DNA of 64,000 nt from Streptomyces sp. SID13726 (GTDB lineage Bacteria; Actinomycetota; Actinomycetes; Streptomycetales; Streptomycetaceae). Position numbers and translations under genes: made by a program. The stretch covers positions 868,001-932,000 of the forward strand of contig NZ_JAAGLY010000002.1 in the NCBI RefSeq assembly GCF_010548375.1, given 5' to 3'. Positions within the stretch are counted from its first letter, which is position 1. Each line of letters begins with the position of its first letter. Positions 1 through 8,490 of this stretch are shown piece by piece. The notes below the pieces were generated by a model, which had not been told where the DNA came from, ran no database searches, and was given only the letters and a program-made list of their open reading frames with translations.

Positions 1-1646
1 TTCACCAGCACGTACTGGCCGCTCGACAGGGACGGCAGCGCGGTCTGGGTGAGGTTCCACCGCTGGCAGGCGCAGCCGGTGCCGCCCCACTGACCCGCGA
101 CGGTGCCCACGCTGGTGGAACCGCCGGGAATCTCCAGGTACTTGTTGGTCAGACGGTTGACGGCGGTGAAGCCGCCGGACGGGCTGGGGGCGACGGCCCA
201 TTCGTGGTCGAGGGTGCCGTTGTCGTCCCACTGGAGGACCTTGGCGCCGTTGGCGGTGGACGTGTTCTCGACACCCAGCACCTTGCCGCTGGCCACGTTG
301 AAGATCTTGAAGTAGCCGGACGGCTGGAGGACGAACTTCCAGCGCTGGTCGGTGGCGTTGTCGGCGTTCTGCTGGGTGGCGTAGGTGCCGTTGGCGGTCG
401 TACCGCCCGCGATGGTCAGCGGCAGGTTGCTGCCCGCGTTGGAGACCGTGTAGGTGGCGCCGTCGTTGATGCCGCCGCCCAGATCGATGGTGCCGTAGGT
501 GACGGGGTTGAGGGAGTTGCCGTTGTAGCCGCCGCTGAGCACCAGCAGGCTGTGGCCGTCGGGCAGCGGGAGCATCCCTCGGCTGTAACCGCCCGCGACG
601 GTCGACTGGATGCGGGTCCACGCGTTCGCGGCGCCGTTCTGGGTGTTGAGGAACAGGTCCGTGCTGCTCTGGGCGCTGACCACGAGCGTGCCGTTGGCGC
701 CGCCGGTGGGCAGCCAGGCAACGAACGGATTGCAGCACGGGACGTTGCCGTCCGTCGTCCTCAGTGGGATGCCGGTGACGGAACCGAACGCCTCCGGGTC
801 GGAGGAGATCTTGTAGTAGACGGCGAAGTTCCCCTCAGGGGCACCCCCGTGCTCGTAGGTCATCACGTACTTGCCGTTGGGCAGCTGCACGACGGTCGCC
901 ATACCGGGACGGTCGCTGTACTTGGGCGACGCCACGTCGTCCACGACCGGTCCCCAGTTCACCCCGTCTGTGCTGACCTGGTGGACGAGCTTCTGGCCGT
1001 GGGCGGGATCACGCTGGTCGGAGTAGTACACGACGAGCCTGTTGCCGTTCATCAGGAAGAACGGCTCCCACACCGGCGTGAAGCCGTTGCTGGCGTTGGC
1101 TTCGCCGCCGGTGGCGATGTTGCTGACGAAGCTCCAGGTCACGCCGTGGTCGGTGCTGGCGTACATGTCGATCTTCGTCGCGGACCGGTCGCCGGGGACC
1201 GAGTCTCCCGCGATCAGCAGGGTCCCGGCCGGGAAGTTGCCGACCGCGGTGGGCAGTTCGAACAGCTGCGGCTCCCAGCGCATGCCCCAGCCGTTCCGGG
1301 TGTCGGCGACGTCGGAGAGCTTGGTCCAGGAGTTGCCGTTGTCGGTGCTGCGGTAGATCGGGAAGACGGGCTTGCCGGACGTGTACTGCTCGAACGTGGC
1401 GAGCACGGTGCCGTTCGCGGAGCCGCTGTGCTCCAGCCGTATCGCCCTCGGGTAGAGGGAGCCCGGCGCGGGGGTGCCGGACGGCGGGGTGTACATGGTC
1501 TGCGAGGGGCGGGCGAGGGCGTCGGCCTTGCCAGCAGCGGGGAGGAGGACGGTGGCGACCGCCGCGACCAGGGCGAGCAGCAGTGCGAGAAGCGGCCGGG
1601 GGCGCGGAGCGGCGCCGGGTCTGGGATGTGTCAGGGCAGGAGACAT
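1..1646 (-). CDS. Secreted sialidase-fold glycosidase with C-terminal ricin-type lectin, partial
   Basis: The gene enters from the left edge; 548 residues are visible and the C-terminus is missing. An export signal (Arg-rich start, then a long Ala/Leu/Val core, residues 1-43) precedes a BNR/Asp-box region with STDNGNSW, STDHGVTW and STDGVNW, a six-bladed sialidase-type propeller to about residue 400. From about 415 a ricin B-type domain shows the QxW-like signatures DQRWKF, DHEWAV and CQRWNL. The start is ATG 1646 with GGAG nine bases upstream. The fold is shared by GH33 sialidases and GH93 exo-arabinanases. The GH42/ABC locus next door makes a plant side-chain (arabinan/arabinogalactan) substrate plausible, but this is inference. 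Product probably acts outside the cell. Confidence 0.82.
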   Translation of the reverse strand, partial: MSPALTHPRPGAAPRPRPLLALLLALVAAVATVLLPAAGKADALARPSQTMYTPPSGTPAPGSLYPRAIRLEHSGSANGTVLATFEQYTSGKPVFPIYRSTDNGNSWTKLSDVADTRNGWGMRWEPQLFELPTAVGNFPAGTLLIAGDSVPGDRSATKIDMYASTDHGVTWSFVSNIATGGEANASNGFTPVWEPFFLMNGNRLVVYYSDQRDPAHGQKLVHQVSTDGVNWGPVVDDVASPKYSDRPGMATVVQLPNGKYVMTYEHGGAPEGNFAVYYKISSDPEAFGSVTGIPLRTTDGNVPCCNPFVAWLPTGGANGTLVVSAQSSTDLFLNTQNGAANAWTRIQSTVAGGYSRGMLPLPDGHSLLVLSGGYNGNSLNPVTYGTIDLGGGINDGATYTVSNAGSNLPLTIAGGTTANGTYATQQNADNATDQRWKFVLQPSGYFKIFNVASGKVLGVENTSTANGAKVLQWDDNGTLDHEWAVAPSPSGGFTAVNRLTNKYLEIPGGSTSVGTVAGQWGGTGCACQRWNLTQTALPSLSSGQYVLV

Positions 1647-1757
1647 GTGCGGCTCTCCAAAGGGGAAGGGGAAGGCATTTCGGTTCCCGCCGCTTGCCGG
1701 CACGGGGCGGCCGGGGAGCGGCGGAGTCCAGTGAGCGTGTGCCGTGCGGGGCTGTGC

Positions 1758-2834
1758 TCAGGTGGTGCGGAGCTTCGGCCGGCCTCGGTGCGGGGGCGGG
1801 GGCGCGGTCGAGCCGCGGACGACGAGTTCGACCGGGGGCGCGTCCGGCTGTGACAGCTCGGCGCCTGGTTGCTCGACGGCGTGCACGAGCAGTTTGACGC
1901 CTTCCCGCGCGGCGGCCTCGAAGGGCTGGCGCACGGTGGTCAGCGGCGGGGTGACGTAGGCGAAGACCGGGTTGCCGTCGAACCCGACGACGCTGATGTC
2001 CTCCGGTACCCGTCGCCCGGCCTCCCGCAGGGCGTGGACCAGGCCGATGGCCATTTCGTCGCCCGCCGCGAACACCGCGGTCACGGAGCTGTCCGAGGCC
2101 AACGCCCGCCCGGCCTCATAGCCGGAGGCGGCGGACCAGTCGCCGTTCAGGAGCGGGGGCTCGTGGGCGCCACGGGCGGCGAGTGCCGCACGCCAGCCCT
2201 CGATGCGGTCCTTGGTGGCGTACCACTTTCGCGGTCCCGCGAGGTGGTGGACGGTCTCGTGTCCCAGGTCCAGCAGATGCTCGGTGGCCGCCCGCGCCAG
2301 TTCCTGGGCCCCCACGCTCACGGTCAGCGTCCGGCTGGCGGCGAAGGAGGGCGGCGCACCGAGGAACAGGACCGGTACGTCCACTCGAAGCGGAACCTCT
2401 CCCCTCACGACGGGTTCGGAGACGATGACGCCGTCCACGCCCTGTTCGAGAAGTGACTCGAGAGCGCCGACGATGCCTTCGGGGTCGCCGTCCGGGGTGT
2501 TGATCACGCGCAGCGCGTATCCGGCGTCCCGTACGGCCTGTTCGATGTGGACCAGCAGGGAAGCGGTTCCGTACCCCGCGGTTCCCAGGGCGACGACGCC
2601 GAGGGAACGCGTACGCCCGGACGCCAGAGCCCTGGCCGCGTGGTTCAGCCGATATCCGAGCTCCTCCGCTGCCGCAAGGACACGGCGCCGGGCCTCCTCG
2701 GAAACGTACGGCTCGTCGTTGAGCACCCGGGAGACCGTCTTGCGCGACACACCGGCCAACCGCGCGACGTCGGCGCTGCGGGGCACGGGGGACGCCGTAC
2801 CGCCTTCTGGTCCTGGTGTCACGAGGTCTCCCAT
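1758..2834 (-). CDS. LacI-family transcriptional repressor
   Basis: A 358-residue LacI/GalR protein. The N-terminal HTH (SADVARLAGVSRKTVSRVLN, then the hinge region) is followed by a periplasmic-binding-like effector domain with the typical FAAGDEMAIGLVHALRE and VPEDISVVGFDGN segments. A longer in-frame reading to 2987 exists, but ATG 2834 gives the usual short N-terminal arm before the HTH. The longer form would translate across two tandem palindromes that look like operators. The gene lies between the sialidase-like gene and the divergent sugar importer, so it probably represses both and itself, with a galactoside or related sugar as inducer (inference from context). Confidence 0.9.
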   Translation of the reverse strand: MGDLVTPGPEGGTASPVPRSADVARLAGVSRKTVSRVLNDEPYVSEEARRRVLAAAEELGYRLNHAARALASGRTRSLGVVALGTAGYGTASLLVHIEQAVRDAGYALRVINTPDGDPEGIVGALESLLEQGVDGVIVSEPVVRGEVPLRVDVPVLFLGAPPSFAASRTLTVSVGAQELARAATEHLLDLGHETVHHLAGPRKWYATKDRIEGWRAALAARGAHEPPLLNGDWSAASGYEAGRALASDSSVTAVFAAGDEMAIGLVHALREAGRRVPEDISVVGFDGNPVFAYVTPPLTTVRQPFEAAAREGVKLLVHAVEQPGAELSQPDAPPVELVVRGSTAPPPPHRGRPKLRTT

Positions 2835-2870
2835 GGCTGCGGCTCTGCAACGAACGAGGTCAGCGACTCT

Positions 2871-2895
2871 GACCGCGCGGTCTGATCGCGCGGTC
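2871..2895. promoter_or_regulatory. Tandem palindromes, candidate LacI-type operator
   Basis: GACCGCGCGGTC (2871-2882) is a perfect 12-bp palindrome. One base later GATCGCGCGGTC (2884-2895) repeats it with one change, giving a 13-bp period. The pair sits 37-61 bases upstream of the repressor start and within the divergent region that also serves the importer operon. CG-centred palindromes are typical of LacI-family sites. Function is inferred from position and symmetry. Confidence 0.6.
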
Positions 2896-3250
2896 ATATC
2901 TACGCGGCCGTCGGGACGCGTGTCAAGACATATCGCCCGGCTTCTCCCCCAGCGACAGGTGGCGCCGATACCGAAAGGCGCCCTCAATCAAGAAGTTCTC
3001 GCAGCTCACGCCATGGATGAGCAGCTGACCTCACGGCTTCGAACAAGTAGCTCGTCCAAGGCCTCCAGCAAAGACGCTCGCCGCACAGCCTTGACACCGA
3101 CCCCACGCAAGACCCACTCTTCCTGGCATCCGCCGGTCGCGTTTGTTCGATCACGTTGGATTATGGTCGCTTGCCGACCTCTCTCATCTCTGTCCCTTCA
3201 GGTCGGCGTACCAGCGACAGGTACGACCGCTGTCCTGCCAGGAGCCGCAC

Positions 3251-4555
3251 ATGCTCGACCCCTTCTCCTCCCTCCCTGTCCCCAGCCGTCGTGGTGTCCT
3301 CAAGGGCGTCGGCGGTGCGGCCCTGCTCGGGGCCGGGATCCCCCTGCTGAGCGCCTGTGGTGACAGCGGCAGTTCTTCGGACCCGAAGACCGTGACCCTG
3401 GGTTCGAACCAGTCCGACGCGGTGCCGAAGAAGGCCTACGGGGAGATCTACACGGCGTTCACGAAGCAGTCCGGCCTCACCGTCAAGGTCAACACCAAGG
3501 ACCACAACACCTTCCAGGAGCAGATCAACTCCTACCTCCAGGGCACGCCGGACGACGTGTTCAACTGGTTCGCCGGGTACCGCATGCAGTTCTTCGCGCA
3601 GAAGGGCCTGGCGTCGCCGGTCGACGAGGTGTGGGAGAAGATCGGGGGCAACTTCCCGGACGCGATGAAGAAGCTGTCCAAGGGTGCGGACGGCAAGTAC
3701 TACTTCGTGCCGCTGGTGACGTACCCGTGGGCGATCTTTTACCGCAAGAGCGTCTTCCAGGAGAAGGGCTACACGGTTCCCGCCGACTGGGACGCCTTCC
3801 TCGCGCTGTGCAAGCAGATGAAGAAGGACGGCCTGGTGCCGATCGCGTTCGGTGACAAGGACGCGTGGCCGGCGATGGGCACCTTCGACCAGCTCAACTT
3901 CCGTGTCAACGGCTACGACTTCCATGTCGAGCTGATGGCGGGCAAGGCGTCCTGGACGGATGCGAAGGTCAAGACGGTCTTCGATCACTGGGCGGAGATC
4001 CTGCCCTACCACCAGGACGGTTTCATGGGCCGTACCTGGCAGGACGCGGCTCAGACGCTGGTGTCGAAGAAGGCCGGCATGTATGTGCTCGGCTCGTTCG
4101 TGGCCCAGCAGTTCACGAACAAAGCCGACCTGGACGATCTGGACTTCTTCGCTTTCCCAGAGATCAACCCGTCCTTCGGGCAGGACACCGTGGAGGCCCC
4201 CACCGACGGCTTCATGGTCTCCAAGTCGCCGAAGAACAAGGCCGGTGTCACCAAGCTGATGGAGTACCTGGGCACTCCGGAGGCCGAGCAGATCTACCTG
4301 AAGTCGGACACGAGTGTGGTGGCCGCCTCCAACAAGGCCGACACCTCTTCCTACACCGCCTTGCAGAAGAAGGCGTTCGAGATGATCTCGGGCGCGAAGA
4401 GCCTGACGCAGTTCATGGACCGTGATTCGCGTCCGGACTTCACCTCGACGGTGATGCAGCCTTCGCTGCAGAAGTTCCTCCAGAACCCCAAGGGCGTGGA
4501 CAGTCTGCTGTCCTCGATCGAACGCCAGAAGAAGACGATCTTCGCATCGTCATGA
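3251..4555 (+). CDS. Sugar ABC transporter, solute-binding lipoprotein
   Basis: A 434-residue extracellular family 1 binding protein. The signal carries twin arginines (R13-R14 in SRRGVLKG) and a lipobox LLSAC with C36 as lipidation site, suggesting a Tat-exported lipoprotein. The mature part has the MalE-type pattern (NTKDHNTFQEQINSYL, YPWAIFYRKSVF, EAPTDGFMVSKSPKN). ATG 3251 is chosen because AGGAG lies just upstream and the lipobox is then correctly placed; upstream in-frame codons extend it without purpose. Its stop overlaps the next start (ATGA), so it is the first gene of a coupled operon with two permeases and a beta-galactosidase. No ATPase gene is present; such importers in Streptomyces commonly share the MsiK ATPase encoded elsewhere. 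Confidence 0.93.
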   Translation: MLDPFSSLPVPSRRGVLKGVGGAALLGAGIPLLSACGDSGSSSDPKTVTLGSNQSDAVPKKAYGEIYTAFTKQSGLTVKVNTKDHNTFQEQINSYLQGTPDDVFNWFAGYRMQFFAQKGLASPVDEVWEKIGGNFPDAMKKLSKGADGKYYFVPLVTYPWAIFYRKSVFQEKGYTVPADWDAFLALCKQMKKDGLVPIAFGDKDAWPAMGTFDQLNFRVNGYDFHVELMAGKASWTDAKVKTVFDHWAEILPYHQDGFMGRTWQDAAQTLVSKKAGMYVLGSFVAQQFTNKADLDDLDFFAFPEINPSFGQDTVEAPTDGFMVSKSPKNKAGVTKLMEYLGTPEAEQIYLKSDTSVVAASNKADTSSYTALQKKAFEMISGAKSLTQFMDRDSRPDFTSTVMQPSLQKFLQNPKGVDSLLSSIERQKKTIFASS

Positions 4556-5529
4556 GTATCGACATCGAGACCCCGAAGGCAGCACCCGCCGAGTCACCTT
4601 CGGGCGCCACCCCCCGCCCTCGCAAAGTGCCCCAAGGGCACCGCCGACTCCTCACCCGCCGTGACCGCATCACGCTCGGCTTCATGGCCGGCGTGCCCAC
4701 GGTCCTGCACGTGGCCCTGGTCTGGGTCACCGCCCTCGCCTCGATCCTGCTGGCCTTCACCAGCTGGGACGGCATCGGCTTCGACTCCATCAAGTGGGTC
4801 GGACTGGACAACTTCCGTCAGCTGTTCACCGACAACCCGCAGTTCTGGCCCGCCGTCGAGCACAACGTCATCTGGTTCGTCGTGCTCATCCTGATCCCCA
4901 CGCCGTTCGGCCTGTTCCTGGCCGTGCAGCTGGACAAGAGCATCCGCTTCTCCCGGGTCTACCAGACGGCGTTCTTCCTGCCGGTCGTGGTCTCCCTGGC
5001 GGTGACCGGGTTCGTGTGGCAGCTGGTCTACAACCCCGACACCGGCCTGATCAACAGCCTCATCGGGGCCAACAAGCCCGGCCACTACATCGACTGGATC
5101 GGCGACCCGGACCTGAACCTGTGGGCCGTGCTGATCGCCGCGTCCTGGCGGCACACCGGCTACATGATGATCCTCTACCTGGCCGGCCTCAAGGGCGTCG
5201 ACCCGTCGCTGCGCGAGGCCTCCTCGCTGGACGGCGCCAACGAGTGGCAGACGTTCAAGAACGTCATCTTCCCGACCCTGCGCCCGACCAACACGGTCGT
5301 CCTGGTCGTCACGATCATCGAGGCGCTGCGCGCCTTCGACCTGGTGTTCGTCTTCAACAAGGGTGCCCAGGGCACGGAGTTGCTGTCGATCCTGATCACC
5401 AACAACATCATCGGTGAGTCCAGCCGGATCGGTTACGGCTCCGCGATCGCCGTGGTCCTGCTGGTCATCTCCCTCGTCGTCATCATCCCCTACCTGATCG
5501 CGACCTTCCGGAAGGAGCGGCAAGCGTGA
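4552..5529 (+). CDS. Sugar ABC transporter permease (MalF-type)
   Basis: A 325-residue integral membrane protein with about six hydrophobic segments and the conserved EAA loop around residues 222-243 (EASSLDGANEWQTF followed by VIFPTL), which docks on the ATPase. A 40-residue cytoplasmic arm rich in Pro and Arg precedes TM1. It overlaps the lipoprotein gene by four bases (ATGA) and the second permease by four bases (GTGA), so the three are translationally coupled. It forms the heterodimeric channel with the following gene. Confidence 0.95.
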   Translation: MSIDIETPKAAPAESPSGATPRPRKVPQGHRRLLTRRDRITLGFMAGVPTVLHVALVWVTALASILLAFTSWDGIGFDSIKWVGLDNFRQLFTDNPQFWPAVEHNVIWFVVLILIPTPFGLFLAVQLDKSIRFSRVYQTAFFLPVVVSLAVTGFVWQLVYNPDTGLINSLIGANKPGHYIDWIGDPDLNLWAVLIAASWRHTGYMMILYLAGLKGVDPSLREASSLDGANEWQTFKNVIFPTLRPTNTVVLVVTIIEALRAFDLVFVFNKGAQGTELLSILITNNIIGESSRIGYGSAIAVVLLVISLVVIIPYLIATFRKERQA

Positions 5530-6407
5530 GCAGCCTGGCTCTCAAGACCAAGACGCCCCTGCGCCCGGCGAGGGTCCTGCTGCACGTCTTCCTCGCCGGC
5601 ACCGCACTGGCCTGGCTCGCCCCGCTGCTCTGGGCGATCTTCGCGGCCATGCGCCCGTACTCCGAGACCAGCAACAAGGGCTATGTCTCCTGGCCGGACA
5701 AGCTGACGTTCGACAACTTCAAGAACGCCTTCGTCCAGTCCGACATGATCCACTACTTCGTCAACACCCTGATCATCGCGGTCCCGGCCGTCCTGATCAC
5801 CCTGCTGCTCTCCTCGATGGTCGCGTTCTACGTCAGCCGCTTCGACTTCCGCCTCAACATCGCCCTGCTCCTGGTGTTCACCGCGGGCAACCTGCTGCCC
5901 CAGCAGGTCATCATCACCCCGCTGTACCGGCTGTACCTCCTCATCGACCTGCCCGGCATCACCATGAGCGGCAAGCTCTACGACTCCGCACTCGGGCTCG
6001 TGCTGATCCACGTCGCCTTCCAGTCCGGGTTCTGCGCCTTCGTCCTGTCCAACTACATGCGGATGCTGCCGCATGAGCTGACCGAGGCCGCCCTCGTCGA
6101 CGGCGCCTCGGTGTGGCGGATGTACTGGCAGATCGTCCTGCCGCTGTGCAAACCGGCGATGGCGGCCCTGGGAACCCTGTTGTCGATCTGGATCTACAAC
6201 GACTTCTTCTGGGCCATCGTGCTGATCTCCACCGGCGAGAACATGCCGATCACCTCCGCCCTCAACAACCTCTCCGGCCAGTACTTCACCGACCCCAACC
6301 TCGTCGCCGCGGGCGCCCTGCTCACCGCGATCCCCACCCTGATCGTGTACTTCGTGCTCCAGCGCCAGTTCGTCAGCGGACTGACCCTCGGCGCCAACAA
6401 GGGCTGA
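5526..6407 (+). CDS. Sugar ABC transporter permease (MalG-type)
   Basis: A 293-residue membrane protein starting at GTG 5526, which overlaps the stop of the previous permease. It has six predicted membrane spans and the MalG-type EAA motif near residue 187 (EAALVDGASVWRMYWQ, then VLPLCKPA). The C-terminus ends in QFVSGLTLGANKG, a typical tail of the carbohydrate importer CUT1 family. It pairs with the upstream permease; the GH42 gene follows after 28 bases. Confidence 0.95.
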   Translation: MSSLALKTKTPLRPARVLLHVFLAGTALAWLAPLLWAIFAAMRPYSETSNKGYVSWPDKLTFDNFKNAFVQSDMIHYFVNTLIIAVPAVLITLLLSSMVAFYVSRFDFRLNIALLLVFTAGNLLPQQVIITPLYRLYLLIDLPGITMSGKLYDSALGLVLIHVAFQSGFCAFVLSNYMRMLPHELTEAALVDGASVWRMYWQIVLPLCKPAMAALGTLLSIWIYNDFFWAIVLISTGENMPITSALNNLSGQYFTDPNLVAAGALLTAIPTLIVYFVLQRQFVSGLTLGANKG

Positions 6408-6435
6408 CACCAGCCCCGTTCGAAAGTGACTCTGC

Positions 6436-8436
6436 ATGACTACCGCACGCCGTCTTCGCCTTCCCGGAATCGCCTACGGCGGTGACTACAACCCCGAGCA
6501 GTGGCCCGAGGAGGTCTGGGCCGAGGACGTACGCCTCATGCGCGAGGCCGGGGTGAACATGGTGAGCGTCGGCATCTTCTCCTGGGCGCTCATGGAGCCC
6601 GGCGAGGGGCGCTACGACTTCTCCCGCATGGACCGGTTGCTGGAACTGCTCCACGAGAACGGCATCGCCGCCGACCTCGCGACCCCGACCGCCGCCCCGC
6701 CGGCCTGGTTCTTCCGCGCACACCCGCAAGCCCTGCCCGTCGACAGGGACGGCCGGGGACTGTCGTACGGCAGCCGCCAGACCTTCTGCCCCTCCAGCCC
6801 CGAGTACCGCGAGGCAGCGCTCCGCATCGCGCGGGTGCTCGGGGAGCGGTACGCCGACCACCCGGCCGTCGTGATGTGGCACATCCACAACGAGTACGGC
6901 TGCCACAACGCCGAGTGCTACTGCGACGTCAGCGCGGCGGCCTTCCGGCGCTGGCTGCGCGAGCGCTACGGCGACCTCGCGACCCTCAACGACGCCTGGG
7001 GCACGGCCTTCTGGAGCCAGTGGTACTACGACTGGGACGAGATCATCCCGCCCCGCGCCACCGGAGCCGTCCCCAACCCCACGCACCGGCTGGACTGGCG
7101 CCGCTTCTGCTCCGACGAACTGCTGTCGCTGTACAAGGCCGAACGGGACGTACTCCGGGAAGCCGCCCCCTCGATCCCCGCCACCACCAACTTCATGGTG
7201 AACTTCAGCATCGAGGCGCTCGACTACTGGCGCTGGGCACCGGAGTTGGACATCGTCTCCAACGACCACTACCTGCGCTCCACCGACCCCGAGTCCGAGA
7301 TCGACGTCGCCCTCAGCGGCGACCTGGTGCGCTCCATGGCCGGCGGGCCGTGGCTGCTCATGGAGCACTCCACCGGGGCCGTCAACTGGCAGCCCGTCAA
7401 CCGCGCGAAGCTCCCCGGCGAGATGCGCCGCAACGCGCTCGCCCACGTCGCGCACGGCGCCGACGGCATCGCCTTCTTCCAGTGGCGGGCCGCGAAGGCG
7501 GGCGCTGAACAGTGGCACTCGGCGATGCTGCCGCACGCCGGCACGGACAGCCAGATCTGGCGGGACGTCGTCCAACTCGGCGCGGATCTTGAGGCATTGG
7601 CCGAAGTACGGGGAAGCGTCACGCACGCCCACGTGGCGGTGGTGTGGGACTGGAACGCCCGCTGGGCGCTGGAGCAGCCGTCCCAACCCAGCGGCGAGCT
7701 GCGCTTCGTGGACCTCGTGCTGGACTGGTACCGGCCACTGTGGCACGCCGGCGTGGCCGTGGACTTCGTACGCCCCGACGCGGACCTGTCGTCGTATCGT
7801 CTGGTCCTTGTGCCGAGTCTCTATCTGGTCGACGACGCGGGCGCGGCGAACCTCACCGGCTTCGCCGAGCGCGGGGGGACACTGGCCGTCGGTTTTCACA
7901 GTGGTGCGGTCGACACCAACTGCCATGTCCGCCTTGGCGGTTACCCGGGCGCCTTCCGTGACTCCCTCGGCGTCCGCACCGACGAACTGTTCCCCCTGCT
8001 GCCCGGCGAGTCCCTCGCACTCAGCGACGGCGGCACGGCCTCCCTGTGGTCGGAACGGGTACGCCTCGAAGGCGCCGAAGCCTTCACGTCGTACACCTCG
8101 GGCCCGCTGGCCGGGACCCCGGCGGTGACCCGGCACACCTACGGCGAGGGCACGGCCTGGTACCTGGCCACACGGCCCGACCCCGCCACCCTTGCCGCCC
8201 TCCTCGCCCGCGTCTGCGACGAAGCCGGCGTCCAGCCCGTCCTCACCGCCCCGGTTGCTGGCGTCGAGGCGGTCCGGCGCAACGGGTCCGACGCCGACTA
8301 CCTGTTCCTGATCGATCACGGCGGGAGCGGCGCCGAGGTTCCCGCCGACGGCGTCGACCTCCTCACCGGCAAGGAGGTCATCGGTTCGGTCAGCGTCCCG
8401 CCCGGGGGTGTCGCGGTCGTACGCCAGGCACGCTGA
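6436..8436 (+). CDS. GH42 beta-galactosidase
   Basis: A 666-residue cytoplasmic glycoside hydrolase of family 42. The start YGGDYNPEQWPEEVW is diagnostic. The acid/base is E153 in WHIHNEYG and the nucleophile E310 in LLMEHSTGAVNW. Cysteines in TFCPSS and CHNAECYCD match the zinc-binding cluster of many GH42 enzymes. After the barrel come the trimerisation domain (about 390-590) and a small beta domain. There is no signal peptide, so it should hydrolyse galactosides brought in by the upstream importer. Length is standard for the family. It ends the operon, convergent with an MFS gene. Confidence 0.95.
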   Translation: MTTARRLRLPGIAYGGDYNPEQWPEEVWAEDVRLMREAGVNMVSVGIFSWALMEPGEGRYDFSRMDRLLELLHENGIAADLATPTAAPPAWFFRAHPQALPVDRDGRGLSYGSRQTFCPSSPEYREAALRIARVLGERYADHPAVVMWHIHNEYGCHNAECYCDVSAAAFRRWLRERYGDLATLNDAWGTAFWSQWYYDWDEIIPPRATGAVPNPTHRLDWRRFCSDELLSLYKAERDVLREAAPSIPATTNFMVNFSIEALDYWRWAPELDIVSNDHYLRSTDPESEIDVALSGDLVRSMAGGPWLLMEHSTGAVNWQPVNRAKLPGEMRRNALAHVAHGADGIAFFQWRAAKAGAEQWHSAMLPHAGTDSQIWRDVVQLGADLEALAEVRGSVTHAHVAVVWDWNARWALEQPSQPSGELRFVDLVLDWYRPLWHAGVAVDFVRPDADLSSYRLVLVPSLYLVDDAGAANLTGFAERGGTLAVGFHSGAVDTNCHVRLGGYPGAFRDSLGVRTDELFPLLPGESLALSDGGTASLWSERVRLEGAEAFTSYTSGPLAGTPAVTRHTYGEGTAWYLATRPDPATLAALLARVCDEAGVQPVLTAPVAGVEAVRRNGSDADYLFLIDHGGSGAEVPADGVDLLTGKEVIGSVSVPPGGVAVVRQAR

Positions 8437-8490
8437 CCAGAGAGGGCGACGCGGGCCACCGGTGCGGGCGGACCGGGCAGTGAGGGAGCG

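Noticed and set aside
204..1853. 549-residue open frame on the plus strand
   Set aside because: Antisense to the sialidase-like gene. Composition is Val/Gly/Arg-rich as expected for a shadow frame in high-GC DNA, with no motif.
6373..8319. 648-residue antisense frame across GH42
   Set aside because: The plus-strand GH42 protein has all catalytic motifs; the antisense frame has none.
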